Source: Duganella alba
GTDB lineage: Bacteria; Pseudomonadota; Gammaproteobacteria; Burkholderiales; Burkholderiaceae_D
Length of the DNA: 64,000 nt
Assembly (NCBI RefSeq): GCF_009674495.1
Contig: NZ_WKJN01000026.1
Coordinates: 29,023 to 93,022 of the forward strand
Direction: 5' to 3'
Shown: in pieces, positions 17,275 through 25,970 of the stretch
How positions within the stretch are numbered: position 1 is the first letter of the stretch
Layout: each line of letters opens with the position of its first letter
Made by a program: the position numbers and the translations under genes
The notes under the pieces: generated by a model
The model's database searches: none
What the model was told of the DNA's origin: nothing
The model's input: the letters and a program-made list of their open reading frames with translations, nothing else

Positions 17275-19896
17275 TTAACGCACGGTCATCGCCTTTTTGA
17301 TGGCCACGCAACGCTCATCTTCCTGACGCGTCACCAGCAACGCGCGACGCGTACCAGCCGACAAGTCCGGCAAGCCGGCAATCGCCGCATCCAGTCGCTC
17401 AACGCTTGCTGGGGTGCACGTCGCCGGTATCATCGACGCGCCATACGCACGCATGTAGACCGGACCAGCAGCCTTGTCCACCGCACCCAGCGTCGCCAGA
17501 CGCTGCGCAGCCGTCTGCTCGTTCAGCGCCTTCTGCTCGGTCGGATACATGCTGCCCATCGCCGTGCGCACCTTGGAGAACGGCAGCTTGGTCTGCAGGT
17601 CGGCAATCGTCGCCGCCCACTCGGCCTTCACTTTCGCATCCGGACGCACCACGGCCGCCGAAATCGCAGCCTGCTGGCCGCTATCCGACTTGTCGCGTTC
17701 CTGTTCGGCCGCCAGCAAGGCCTCGCTGCCTGGATAGGCAAAGCGGTTCAGACGGCGAATGATGTCCCACCGTACATCCTGCGACACGTTCAAACGCGGC
17801 ACCACCAGCTTGCCATTCAGGATGTCGGCCAGCTGCTTGAGCGCGGTCGGGCTGCTCGCCAGACCCAGGTAGGTCGAGAACCAGCGGCGCTGGAAGTTGT
17901 TGTCGGTGGCCGCCTTGGTGGCGGCAAACGCCATCTGCTCCAGTTGCACGCCAACCTTGGCGCTGTACGCCGACGGGCCTTGCGCTTCCAGATAGACTTT
18001 GGAAGCACGCAGCTTGTCAACGATATCGCCCAGCAGCGTGTAGTCCTTCTCGGCCGGCGCGTTGGCCAGCGCGGTTTTCAGGAAGTCGTTCAGCGGCAGC
18101 TTGGCCGCACGCACGCCATCCCACAGACTTTGCCACAGCATCGAACGCAGCAGCGGATCGTCCACCTTGCTCAGGCTGGACTGCGCGGTCGCGAACGACT
18201 TCTTGTCCAGCTGTACCTGCGCGAAACCCCAGTCCTGGTAGTTTGGATACACCAGGTCCGGGCAGGCGGCGCCCTGTAATTCCGGCACGGCGGTAGCCTC
18301 GCCCTTGTAGGTGATGGCCACGTTCTTGCTCAGGCTCAGGCCTTTCGCGTTCAGATTGAACAGACCGATCTGCACACGCTGCTCGCGCAGGGTCGGCAGT
18401 TCCTTTGTGGTCGCGCTCTGGCGCAGTGTGAACGAGCTGACCTTGCCGCCGGCGCAGCTGAAATCAGCCGCGATGGTGTTGACGCCCGCTTCGTACAGCC
18501 ATTCCTTGGTCCAGCCGCTCAGGTCGCGGCCGGCCGCTTCACCGAGGCTGCCGATGAAGTTGTCCAGCGTGGCGTTCTGGTACTGGTACTTGACCAGGTA
18601 GTTATGCACGCCCTTGCGGAACACTTCCTCGCCCAGCAGGTGACGCAACTGCTTCAGCGTCGACGCGCCTTTCGAGTAGGTGATGGCGTCGATATTGTCG
18701 AACGCGTTCGCTGTCGACGGCACCGGCGTTTCGATCGCGTGGGTGGTCACGCGCTGGTCCTGCACGTAGGCGGCCTGCTTGCCGCCCGAGTAGAAGCCCT
18801 GCCATGCATTGGTGAATTCGGTCGACTCGGCGGTGGCCAGCGTGCCCATGAAGGACGCGAAGCTTTCGTTCAACCACAGGCCGTTCCACCACTTCATGGT
18901 GACCAGATCGCCAAACCACTGGTGCGCCATTTCGTGCAGGATGACGCCGGCCAGCGACTGCTTCTGCGCCGCCGTCATTTCTTCCTTGTGCAGGAAGCTG
19001 CCTTCGCCGAAGGTGATGGCGGCGGCGTTTTCCATCGCGCCGTACAGGAAGTCCGGCACCAGCAGCTGGTCATACTTCTCGAACTGGTAAGGCACGCCGA
19101 AGTACTGGTCGAAGAAGGCCAGGCCCTGCTTGGTGTACTTGAACCATTCCTGCGGCGACACCTGCGACGCCACCGACTGGCGCGCGAACAGGCGCATCGG
19201 GTACTTGCCGCTGGTGTCTTCCCATACCTTGTACGGGCCGGCGTGCATGGCGAAGTTGTACGGGCTCAGTTTCTTCGAGCGCGGGAAGGTCCACTTCTTG
19301 CCGCCGTCCACGTCCTGCACGCCCGTTTCGCGCATCGTCGACGACACCACCCAGTCGGCCGGCGTGGTCACGGTCACCTGGTAGGTGCCTTTCAGGTCGG
19401 GCTGGTCGAACACCGGGAACATCTGGTGCGCGGCGGCCGGCTCGAAGTGCGAGTAGGTGTAGACGCGGCCATCGACCGGATCGACCATGCGGTGCAGGCC
19501 TTCGCCGTTGGTGCTGTGCAGGCGGGTGTAGGCGATGGTGACGGTGTTGCGGCCGGCAACCAGGTCGGCCGGCGCCAGCGTGATGAACCACTTGTTGTAC
19601 TGCGGCGTCACGGCCTTGCCGTTGACGGTCATGCTGCCGATGGTGGCCTTGTCCAGGTCGATGGTCAGCGGCTGCGACACGTCTTTCAGGTCGAAGCTCA
19701 GGGTGGTGGTGCCGCTGAAGCTTTCCTTGCCGGTCAGCGCGAATTCCAGCGTGTAGTCGACATTGCTGACGCGCGCCGAACGGGCGGCGGCGTCGGCTTG
19801 CGACAGGTAGGCGTTTTCGGCGCGCGGCGCCACGTCAGCGGCATGCGCGCCGCCAAAAGCCAGCGCTACCGCGCCGGCGATCAGATATTTTTTCAT
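17275..19896 (-). CDS. Secreted M1 family aminopeptidase
   Basis: An 873-residue zinc aminopeptidase with a signal peptide (MKKYLIAGAVALAFGGAHAAD). The substrate-binding motif GAMEN is present (YGAMENAAAITF) and the zinc site is HEMAH at residues 321-325 with the third ligand Glu344 in NESFA. The C-terminal half is the helical ERAP1-like domain. The overall plan matches puromycin-sensitive/ERAP-type M1 enzymes rather than LTA4 hydrolases. It removes N-terminal residues from peptides, here outside the cytoplasm. It lies 13 bp downstream of an S9 peptidase gene, forming a two-protease operon. Confidence 0.95.
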   Translation of the reverse strand: MKKYLIAGAVALAFGGAHAADVAPRAENAYLSQADAAARSARVSNVDYTLEFALTGKESFSGTTTLSFDLKDVSQPLTIDLDKATIGSMTVNGKAVTPQYNKWFITLAPADLVAGRNTVTIAYTRLHSTNGEGLHRMVDPVDGRVYTYSHFEPAAAHQMFPVFDQPDLKGTYQVTVTTPADWVVSSTMRETGVQDVDGGKKWTFPRSKKLSPYNFAMHAGPYKVWEDTSGKYPMRLFARQSVASQVSPQEWFKYTKQGLAFFDQYFGVPYQFEKYDQLLVPDFLYGAMENAAAITFGEGSFLHKEEMTAAQKQSLAGVILHEMAHQWFGDLVTMKWWNGLWLNESFASFMGTLATAESTEFTNAWQGFYSGGKQAAYVQDQRVTTHAIETPVPSTANAFDNIDAITYSKGASTLKQLRHLLGEEVFRKGVHNYLVKYQYQNATLDNFIGSLGEAAGRDLSGWTKEWLYEAGVNTIAADFSCAGGKVSSFTLRQSATTKELPTLREQRVQIGLFNLNAKGLSLSKNVAITYKGEATAVPELQGAACPDLVYPNYQDWGFAQVQLDKKSFATAQSSLSKVDDPLLRSMLWQSLWDGVRAAKLPLNDFLKTALANAPAEKDYTLLGDIVDKLRASKVYLEAQGPSAYSAKVGVQLEQMAFAATKAATDNNFQRRWFSTYLGLASSPTALKQLADILNGKLVVPRLNVSQDVRWDIIRRLNRFAYPGSEALLAAEQERDKSDSGQQAAISAAVVRPDAKVKAEWAATIADLQTKLPFSKVRTAMGSMYPTEQKALNEQTAAQRLATLGAVDKAAGPVYMRAYGASMIPATCTPASVERLDAAIAGLPDLSAGTRRALLVTRQEDERCVAIKKAMTVR

Positions 19897-19909
19897 GTCT
19901 GTCCCTTGC

Positions 19910-21967
19910 TTATTTTTTGATGTAGGTATCGAGCCAGTCGATCACCGTGTGATGCCACAGCACCGAGTTGGCCGGTTTCAGCACCCAGTGGTTCTCGTCC
20001 GGGAAGAACAGGAACTTGCTCGGGATGCCGCGGCGTTGCAGCGCGGTGAACGCGCCCAGGCCTTGGGCGGTCGGGATGCGGAAGTCCATGTCGCCCTGCA
20101 CCACCAGCATCGGCGTCTTCCAGTTTTTCACCTTCAGCGCCGGATTGAACTTCTCGTGCAGTTCTGGCACCTCGTAGTACGGGCCGCCGTTTTCCCACTC
20201 GGTGAACCAGATCTCTTCGGTGGAGTAAGCCATGCCGCGCGCATCGAACACGCCATCGTGGTTGACGATGCACTTGAAGCCGTCCGACCAGTTACCCTGG
20301 ATCCAGTTCATCATGAAGCCGCCATACGACGCGCCCAGCGCGCAGCTGTTGTCGCGGTCCAGCCATGGGAATTTCTGCACGGCCGCAGCCAGGCCTTTTT
20401 GCAGGTCTTCCAGCGGCTTGCCGCCCCAGTCGCCGCTGATCGAGTCGGTGAACTTCTGGCCGTAGCCGGTCGAACCGTGGAAGTCGATGAACACGGTCGC
20501 GTAGCCGGCGCCCGCGTACACCTGCGGATTCCAGCGATAGCTCCACGAGTTGCCGAAGCTGCCCTGCGGGCCGCCGTGCACCAGGAAGGCGATCGGATAT
20601 TTCTGGCCAGGCTTGGCGTTCCACGGCTTCATCACGTGGCCGTAGACGGTGTCGCCGTTGGCGCCGGTGAAGGAGAACTGTTCGTACTCGCCGAACTTGA
20701 CGTCGGCCAGCGCGGCTTCATTCAGGTGAGTCAGCTGGTCGGCCTTCTCGCCCGATGCGCCCAGCTTGAACTTGAACAGCTGCGCGCCCGACGACAGGCT
20801 GGCCTGCGCCATGACGATGGTGTCCTTGGCCACGTCGAAGCCGCTCACATAACCCTTGCTGGTCAGCGCGCTGACCTTGCCGCTGGCGGCGTCGATCGAG
20901 AACAGGCGGTGCTGGCCGACGTCGTCGGCGGTGGCCAGGATGGCCTTGCTGTCAGGCGTCCAGCGGAAGTCCGCGATCGAGCGGTCCCAGCTGTCGGCAA
21001 CGGTGCGCTTCTTGCCGCTGGCGACGTCGATCAGCACCAGGTGGAAACGGTCGGCCTCGAAGGTCGGCTTGTCCATCGCCACATAGGCCAGCGTCTTGCC
21101 GTCCGGCGAGTAGATCGCCTTGGTGTCCCAGGCCTTGTTGTCTGCGGTCAGGTTCTTCGCTTCGCCGCCGGTGGCCGGCACGGTGTAGACGTCGAAGTTG
21201 GTCGACCAGGCTTCGGTCTTGCCGGCGATGCGGGCCGAGAAGGCCACGGTCTTGCCGTCCGGGCTGAAGTGATATTCATCGTGATCGCCGAATGGCTTGG
21301 ACGGCACGTCGCCGTCCAGCTTGCCGCTCAGGCTGACCGGCTGCACGCTGACCTTGCCGCCGGCGTCGATCGGCGCCGAGTACAGCACATTGGTGCGGCC
21401 GTCGGCCCAGGTATCCCAGTGGCGCACGAACAGCTTGTCGTACACCTTGCCGCTGGCCTTGACCTTGGCGTTGTCGTCCAGGCGCTGCTTGCTGCACGCC
21501 AGGTCGGCGCAATCGCGGAATACGGCCATGCTGAACAGCAAGCGGTCGCCCTGCGGCGACAGGCGGAAGTTATCGACATCGAGCGGCAGGTCGGTGACCT
21601 TGCTGGCCTCGCCGCCGCTCAGCGGCAGACGCCATACCTGCGACGAGCCGGAGCGGCCCGACAGGAAGTAGACCGCATCGCCGTTCGGCGACCATTCCGG
21701 ATCGGAGCTGCTGGCGGCGGCCTGGGTCAGGCGTACCGGCGCGGCGTTCGGATGGCGCAGATCGAGCAGCCACAACTGGGTATTGCCACGGTTCTTGTCC
21801 AGATCGGTGGTACGCACGGTGTACACCACGCGCGTCGCATCCGGCGACAGCACCGGGCTGCCGACCCGCTCCATCTTGACCATGTCTTCTACGGTAAAGC
21901 CGCGCGGCGCGGCCATCGCACTGGAAGCCGCCAAGGCGGTGCCCAGCAGCAGCAAAGGGAATTTCAT
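19910..21967 (-). CDS. Secreted S9 family peptidase (dipeptidyl/acylaminoacyl peptidase type)
   Basis: A 685-residue serine peptidase with signal peptide (MKFPLLLLGTALAASSAMAA). Residues about 25-420 form a WD/TolB-like beta-propeller (repeated SPDG motifs such as LSPDATRVVY and YSPDGKTLAYVA). The hydrolase domain follows, with HGGPQGSFG, the nucleophile in GASYGGFMM (Ser547), an Asp in QGDMDFRIP and a His in DENHWV. The last motif is NHW rather than GHG, as in DPP5-type enzymes. It is the first gene of an operon with the M1 aminopeptidase and probably supplies it with shorter peptides. Confidence 0.93.
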   Translation of the reverse strand: MKFPLLLLGTALAASSAMAAPRGFTVEDMVKMERVGSPVLSPDATRVVYTVRTTDLDKNRGNTQLWLLDLRHPNAAPVRLTQAAASSSDPEWSPNGDAVYFLSGRSGSSQVWRLPLSGGEASKVTDLPLDVDNFRLSPQGDRLLFSMAVFRDCADLACSKQRLDDNAKVKASGKVYDKLFVRHWDTWADGRTNVLYSAPIDAGGKVSVQPVSLSGKLDGDVPSKPFGDHDEYHFSPDGKTVAFSARIAGKTEAWSTNFDVYTVPATGGEAKNLTADNKAWDTKAIYSPDGKTLAYVAMDKPTFEADRFHLVLIDVASGKKRTVADSWDRSIADFRWTPDSKAILATADDVGQHRLFSIDAASGKVSALTSKGYVSGFDVAKDTIVMAQASLSSGAQLFKFKLGASGEKADQLTHLNEAALADVKFGEYEQFSFTGANGDTVYGHVMKPWNAKPGQKYPIAFLVHGGPQGSFGNSWSYRWNPQVYAGAGYATVFIDFHGSTGYGQKFTDSISGDWGGKPLEDLQKGLAAAVQKFPWLDRDNSCALGASYGGFMMNWIQGNWSDGFKCIVNHDGVFDARGMAYSTEEIWFTEWENGGPYYEVPELHEKFNPALKVKNWKTPMLVVQGDMDFRIPTAQGLGAFTALQRRGIPSKFLFFPDENHWVLKPANSVLWHHTVIDWLDTYIKK

Positions 21968-22111
21968 TCGCTCTCTCCGATATTATGAAAAATACACCAG
22001 CTTGTGGCCGGGCATCGGCGATCATACCAAGAGCACTGGGTCTGGCGGGAAATTGTTACTTTAAGCTACGTAAAACGGCCGCATGCTATCGCCGTCATAG
22101 AAAAAAAGCCT

Positions 22112-22140
22112 TTGACTTTTTTAAGACGACCGGTCATATT
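22112..22140 (+). promoter_or_regulatory. tetR promoter with overlapping operator
   Basis: TTGACT (22112-22117), a 17-nt spacer and CATATT (22135-22140). The operator AAGACGACCGGTCATATT (22123-22140) occupies the spacer and -10. A near-identical site precedes the SDR gene at 22745. Transcription would begin close to the ATG at 22147, leaving little or no leader. Confidence 0.65.
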
Positions 22141-22146
22141 ATGCAC

Positions 22147-22725
22147 ATGGCTAAAGCAAACGTTAAAGAGCAGATCGTCAGCACCAGTTTGAACCTGCTG
22201 CACAGCAAAGGGTTCAATGCGACCAGCGTCCAGGATATTACCGACGCCGCCGGTGTGCCGAAAGGCTCGTTCTACAACCACTTCACCAGCAAGGAAGCGC
22301 TGGGGCTGGAAGTCGTGCAACGTTACCTGGCCGCCGTGGGCGAACTGGCGGCCGTGCTGCACGATGGCACGCTGGCGCCCCGTGCACGGTTGCAGCAGTA
22401 TTTTGAACGCATGATCGCCGGCAACGCCGCCAATGATTTCCACTGCGGCTGCCTGCTGGGCAACTTCAGTACCGAATTGTCCAACCAGATTCCGGCCATG
22501 CGCAGCGCCATGCAGCAAGCGTTTGCCGGTTCGGCGGAACTGCTGGCATCGGTGATCGCGGCGGGCCAACGCGACGGCAGTATCCGCAGCAGCGTGCCGG
22601 CAGCCGAGCTGGCGGCCTTCGTCAACGACGCCTGGCAAGGCGCGGTGCTGCGCACCAAGACCGAACAGAGCCGCGAGCCGCTGGACCGTTTTGCACGCAT
22701 GACGCTGGGCACGATTTTGTCGTAA
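22147..22725 (+). CDS. TetR family transcriptional regulator
   Basis: A 192-residue repressor. The TetR helix-turn-helix is at about residues 25-50 (TSVQDITDAAGVPKGSFYNHF). The C-terminal ligand-binding domain contains ERMIAGNAANDFHCGCLLGN, split as the FHCGCLLGN block seen in regulators of SDR/reductase genes. ATGs at 22141 and 22147 are both possible. The -10 hexamer ends at 22140, so a transcript starting 6-7 nt later would begin at the 22147 ATG, suggesting leaderless translation. The regulator probably controls itself and the SDR gene 70 bp downstream through the shared operator. Confidence 0.9.
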   Translation: MAKANVKEQIVSTSLNLLHSKGFNATSVQDITDAAGVPKGSFYNHFTSKEALGLEVVQRYLAAVGELAAVLHDGTLAPRARLQQYFERMIAGNAANDFHCGCLLGNFSTELSNQIPAMRSAMQQAFAGSAELLASVIAAGQRDGSIRSSVPAAELAAFVNDAWQGAVLRTKTEQSREPLDRFARMTLGTILS

Positions 22726-22744
22726 TTTTTTTTCGGCCATTTTT

Positions 22745-22762
22745 AAGATGACCGGTCATATT
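22745..22762 (+). promoter_or_regulatory. TetR operator upstream of the SDR gene
   Basis: AAGATGACCGGTCATATT contains the perfect 12-bp palindrome ATGACCGGTCAT and matches the tetR site at 22123-22140 at 17 of 18 positions. Like that site, it is preceded by a T run. It overlaps a CATATT -10-like element; the -35 region here is weak. Confidence 0.75.
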
Positions 22763-22795
22763 GTAGTTTTCCAACTCAACTCGAAAGGAATCATC

Positions 22796-23503
22796 ATGAA
22801 CTTCAACAATGCAATCGTACTGGTTACCGGCGCCAACCGTGGTCTGGGCAAAGCCCTGGCGCAAGCCGCCATCAAGGCCGGCGCCGCCAAGGTCTACGCC
22901 GCCGCCCGCAAACCGGAAACCATCGACATTCCCGGCGCCACCCCGATCAAGCTGGACGTGACCAACGCCGCCGACATCGCCGCCGTGGTGCAGGCGATTC
23001 CCGACCTGACCATCCTGATCAACAACGCCGGCATCCACGTGGTGGGCGGCGTCACCGGTCCGGACGCATTGAGCGCCGCCCGCGCCGAGTTCGAAACCAA
23101 TTTCTTCGCGCCGCTGGCCCTGAGCCACGCCTTCGCCCCGGTGCTGGGCCGCAACGGCGGCGGCGCCATCATCAACATCCTGTCGGCGCTGAGCTGGGCC
23201 AGCTTCCCGACCACCGGCACCTACAGCGCCTCCAAGGCCGCCGCCTGGGCCCTGACCAACGGCCTGCGCGGTGAACTGCAAGCGCAAAACACCCAGGTGC
23301 TGGGCGCCCACATGGGCTACATGGACACCGACATGACGGCCAACGTCGATGCGCCGAAATCCAAGCCAGCCGACATCGCCCAGGCCATCGTCACCGCGCT
23401 GGAAGCGAACCAGGACGAAGTGCTGACCGACGAAGTGTCGAAACAAGTGCGCGCCAGCTTTGCCGCGCCGCGCGCCTTCTACCTGGGCGCACCGCGCGCC
23501 TGA
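22796..23503 (+). CDS. SDR family NAD(P)-dependent oxidoreductase
   Basis: A 235-residue short-chain dehydrogenase. The cofactor motif TGANRGLGK is at residues 11-19, NNAG near 80, the catalytic Ser in NILSALSW and the Tyr-Lys pair in YSASK. The start at 22796 has AAAGGA a suitable distance upstream. A TetR operator about 40 bp upstream makes it the likely target of the preceding regulator. The NADP preference and substrate are not determined; TetR/SDR pairs of this type often respond to electrophiles or quinone-like compounds, which is only an analogy. Confidence 0.9.
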   Translation: MNFNNAIVLVTGANRGLGKALAQAAIKAGAAKVYAAARKPETIDIPGATPIKLDVTNAADIAAVVQAIPDLTILINNAGIHVVGGVTGPDALSAARAEFETNFFAPLALSHAFAPVLGRNGGGAIINILSALSWASFPTTGTYSASKAAAWALTNGLRGELQAQNTQVLGAHMGYMDTDMTANVDAPKSKPADIAQAIVTALEANQDEVLTDEVSKQVRASFAAPRAFYLGAPRA

Positions 23504-23524
23504 ACTGCCGCAGTGCAGCATTGA

Positions 23525-23566
23525 GGTTGCGGCCACAACCGGCCGCAACCGATAGAAATTATTTTT
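23525..23566 (+). terminator. Hairpin after the SDR gene, probable terminator
   Basis: Perfect 10-bp stem GGTTGCGGCC / GGCCGCAACC (23525-23534 and 23541-23550) with a 6-nt loop. A T-rich stretch starts about 10 nt after the stem, so termination is likely but not textbook. The rest of the 348-bp gap to 23852 holds one palindrome (23711) and no gene that I can support. Confidence 0.5.
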
Positions 23567-23710
23567 GGCGGCCGCAATAAATGGCGTATTTTCAGGCGCT
23601 GAAAAAGGGCATAATCATCTTCTCAGCCAGGTGAAAAAGCGCGCGTTGCGGCCGGCTTGACGTGTGCGCAATTCGTTTTCCCCGCCGGTAATGCTTCGCT
23701 TTGTATTGCC

Positions 23711-23726
23711 TCACAACCAGTTGTGA
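23711..23726. promoter_or_regulatory. Palindrome upstream of hemerythrin-like gene
   Basis: TCACAACCAGTTGTGA has two perfect 7-bp arms around a 2-bp centre, about 125 bp upstream of the ATG at 23852. It could be a regulator-binding site; the regulator is unknown. Confidence 0.35.
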
Positions 23727-23851
23727 ACAATTGTAAATCGGCGTTGTATGAGCCCGTTTAACGCGCTATGGTGGCAGCTTCACCTCGGGCGCGTCGGCTC
23801 CTCTGCGACGACCTCCGCGCAGCCGAAGTTACATGGAATACGGGAAACGCT

Positions 23852-24403
23852 ATGCTAACTGCCACCTATGTCTTGTTGACACTGTCTATCGAGCAAAAAA
23901 AGGAACGCCATTTCATCTCGCGTCTGCTGCAGTACGTGCAGTCGATCGCGCGCCGGCCACAGGAAATCGATCCTGTGTTCATCGAGTCCCAACTGAAAGA
24001 ACTGATCAGCTTTGCCGAGTCGCGCCACCAGCGCAAGGTGGAGGCCTGCCTGATGCCGGCCGTGCGCGCGGCCGAACCCAACTGCACGCCGCTGATGAAC
24101 GACCTGGAATCGTTGAGCAAGCGCGGCAGCGCCATGCTCAACGCCGTCTACCGCTGCCTGCGCCGCGCCATGCGCCGCAGCGCGTCGCAGGGCAAGTTCC
24201 TGTGCCGCACGGTGGACCTGTATTGCCAGAACCTGCTCAAGCGGCTCGACAAGGAAGAACAGGAACTGCTGCCGCTGGCGCAGAAGGTCATCTCCAGCGA
24301 AGAGTGGTTTGAAATCGGCAGCAAATTCCTGGCGCAGGATGACGACGATGCGGCCTCGCGGCCGGAACTGCGTCCGCGCCGCAGCGGCGTTGCCACGGCC
24401 TGA
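23852..24403 (+). CDS. Hemerythrin-like domain protein with incomplete ligands
   Basis: A 183-residue cytoplasmic protein. The ATG at 23852 is chosen over an upstream in-frame ATG at 23768 because GGGAA precedes it and the upstream part is low in sense. The helical pattern fits hemerythrin HHE proteins: EQKKERHFISRLLQYV, then FAESRHQRKVEACLMP, then YCQNLLKRLDKEEQELLP followed by SSEEWFEIGSKFL. In usual members the last block has His before the EE pair; here it is Arg (LLKRLDKEE). Two His remain (RHF, SRHQ). It may therefore bind iron differently or not at all. The neighbours give no clear functional link. Confidence 0.6.
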   Translation: MLTATYVLLTLSIEQKKERHFISRLLQYVQSIARRPQEIDPVFIESQLKELISFAESRHQRKVEACLMPAVRAAEPNCTPLMNDLESLSKRGSAMLNAVYRCLRRAMRRSASQGKFLCRTVDLYCQNLLKRLDKEEQELLPLAQKVISSEEWFEIGSKFLAQDDDDAASRPELRPRRSGVATA

Positions 24404-24494
24404 TCTACGCGCCAAACTGGTGCAGATTTAGCCACTGTTGTTTTGCGCGCGCGAACGCTTGCCTCAGCAATATCGTGCGGATAATATCGTCAGT

Positions 24495-25898
24495 ATGCAG
24501 ACCCATCGCGCCACCGGCGCCAAGATACTGCATCTGCGCGGCGCCGCCGGCCTGGATGCCATCTACCGCAAGATCAACTGGCGGCTATTGCCGCTGCTGA
24601 TGCTGTGCTATGCGGTGGCGTATCTGGACCGCGTCAACGTCGGCTACGCCACGCTGCAGATGGGCGCCGATCTCGATTTCAGCCGCCAGACCTACACCTG
24701 GGGCACCACCCTCTTCTTCCTCGCTTACTGCCTGTGCGCGGCGCCCTGCAATCTGCTGCTCGAACAGCTGGGCGCGCGCAAGACGCTGCTGCGCCTGATG
24801 CTGTGCTGGGGCGCGACCAGCGCCGCCGGCGCCTTCGTGCGCGAGCCGGCGGAATTCTATGTGATCCGCTTCCTGCTTGGCGTGTTTGAAGCGGGCTTCT
24901 TCCCCGGCGTGATTCTCTACCTGACATGGTGGTATCCGGCCGCGCGGCGCGCGCACGTCTTCGCCATCTTCGCCGCCGCCGCGCTGCTGGCCGGCGCGGC
25001 GGCCGGTCCGCTGTGCGACCTCACGCTGCGCGGCATGCATCAACTGGGCGGCCTGCAAGGCTGGCAATGGCTGCTGCTAACGCAAGGACTGCCGGCGGCA
25101 TTGATCGGCGTCGCCGCCTGGTACTTCCTCGCCGACGGGCCACAGGACGCGCCCTGGCTGTCGTCGTTTGAACAGCAGATGGTGGAACAGGATCTGGAGC
25201 GCGACGAACAGGCGCTCAGCGACGGCGAAGAGGCGGACGGCGACACCGCGCCGCCCTCGCCCTTCGCCACCGCCTGGGCCTTGCTGCGCCAACCGTCGAT
25301 CGCCTTGCTGGCCGTGGCCAACCTGCTGTTGATGGCCGCCAGTTACGCGCTGATGTTCTGGTCGCCGACGCTGATGCAGCGCTGGGGCATGGCCAGCAAC
25401 ACGCAGCCTGGCCTGCTGGCCTTTGTCCCCAACCTGGCCGGCGTGATCGGCATGATCCTGATCGGCTACGACTCCGACCGCCGGCGTGAACGGCGCGGCC
25501 ACTTCATCGCCTGCATGGTGCTGGCGGCCGGCGGCCTGGGACTGGCCATCGCCGCCGACAATGGCCTCGGCTGGTCGCTGGCCGGCCTGACGCTGGCCAC
25601 GGTGGGCGTAGCGGCCGGCGCGCCGCTGCTGGTGGCCATCCTCACCGGCCTGCTGGACCGGCGCCGCGCCGCCATCGGCATCGCGCTGGTGGGCAGCCTC
25701 GGCGTGATGGGCGGTGCACTGGGGCCGGCCCTCAGCGAGCGCATGCTGGCCTGGGGCGACAGCGCCGCCATGCTGGCCGGCTTGATCCTGCTGTATCTGG
25801 CGGCGGGCGCTATCCTGATGCTGGCGTTGCGGCTGGCGCCGCGCCGTGGCGGCCCCGATGCCGGCCATGGCGAAACCGACAAGATAGCCCGCAGCTAA
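24495..25898 (+). CDS. MFS transporter, anion:cation symporter (ACS) type
   Basis: A 467-residue inner-membrane carrier with 12 predicted segments. The N-terminal pattern INWRLLPLLMLCYAVAYLDRVNVGYA (core YLDRVNVGYA) is the signature of the ACS family, which takes up organic anions such as phthalate, tartrate or hydroxyphenylacetate. A second signature is FLLGVFEAGFFPGVILYL (loop 4). A charged central loop lies at about residues 215-250. The ATG at 24495 is chosen as the first start that keeps the cytoplasmic N-terminus short. The exact anion cannot be assigned. Confidence 0.88.
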   Translation: MQTHRATGAKILHLRGAAGLDAIYRKINWRLLPLLMLCYAVAYLDRVNVGYATLQMGADLDFSRQTYTWGTTLFFLAYCLCAAPCNLLLEQLGARKTLLRLMLCWGATSAAGAFVREPAEFYVIRFLLGVFEAGFFPGVILYLTWWYPAARRAHVFAIFAAAALLAGAAAGPLCDLTLRGMHQLGGLQGWQWLLLTQGLPAALIGVAAWYFLADGPQDAPWLSSFEQQMVEQDLERDEQALSDGEEADGDTAPPSPFATAWALLRQPSIALLAVANLLLMAASYALMFWSPTLMQRWGMASNTQPGLLAFVPNLAGVIGMILIGYDSDRRRERRGHFIACMVLAAGGLGLAIAADNGLGWSLAGLTLATVGVAAGAPLLVAILTGLLDRRRAAIGIALVGSLGVMGGALGPALSERMLAWGDSAAMLAGLILLYLAAGAILMLALRLAPRRGGPDAGHGETDKIARS

Positions 25899-25970
25899 TC
25901 CATGGGCTAGAATCTGGGACGCGCTGCAATCCGGTGCTCCCGTTCACCCAACCTCAAAGCGAAACTATCA

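Noticed and set aside
19895..21988. A 697-codon plus-strand open frame opposite the S9 peptidase
   Set aside because: Same reason; the minus-strand frame encodes a full S9 protein with signal peptide and Ser motif.
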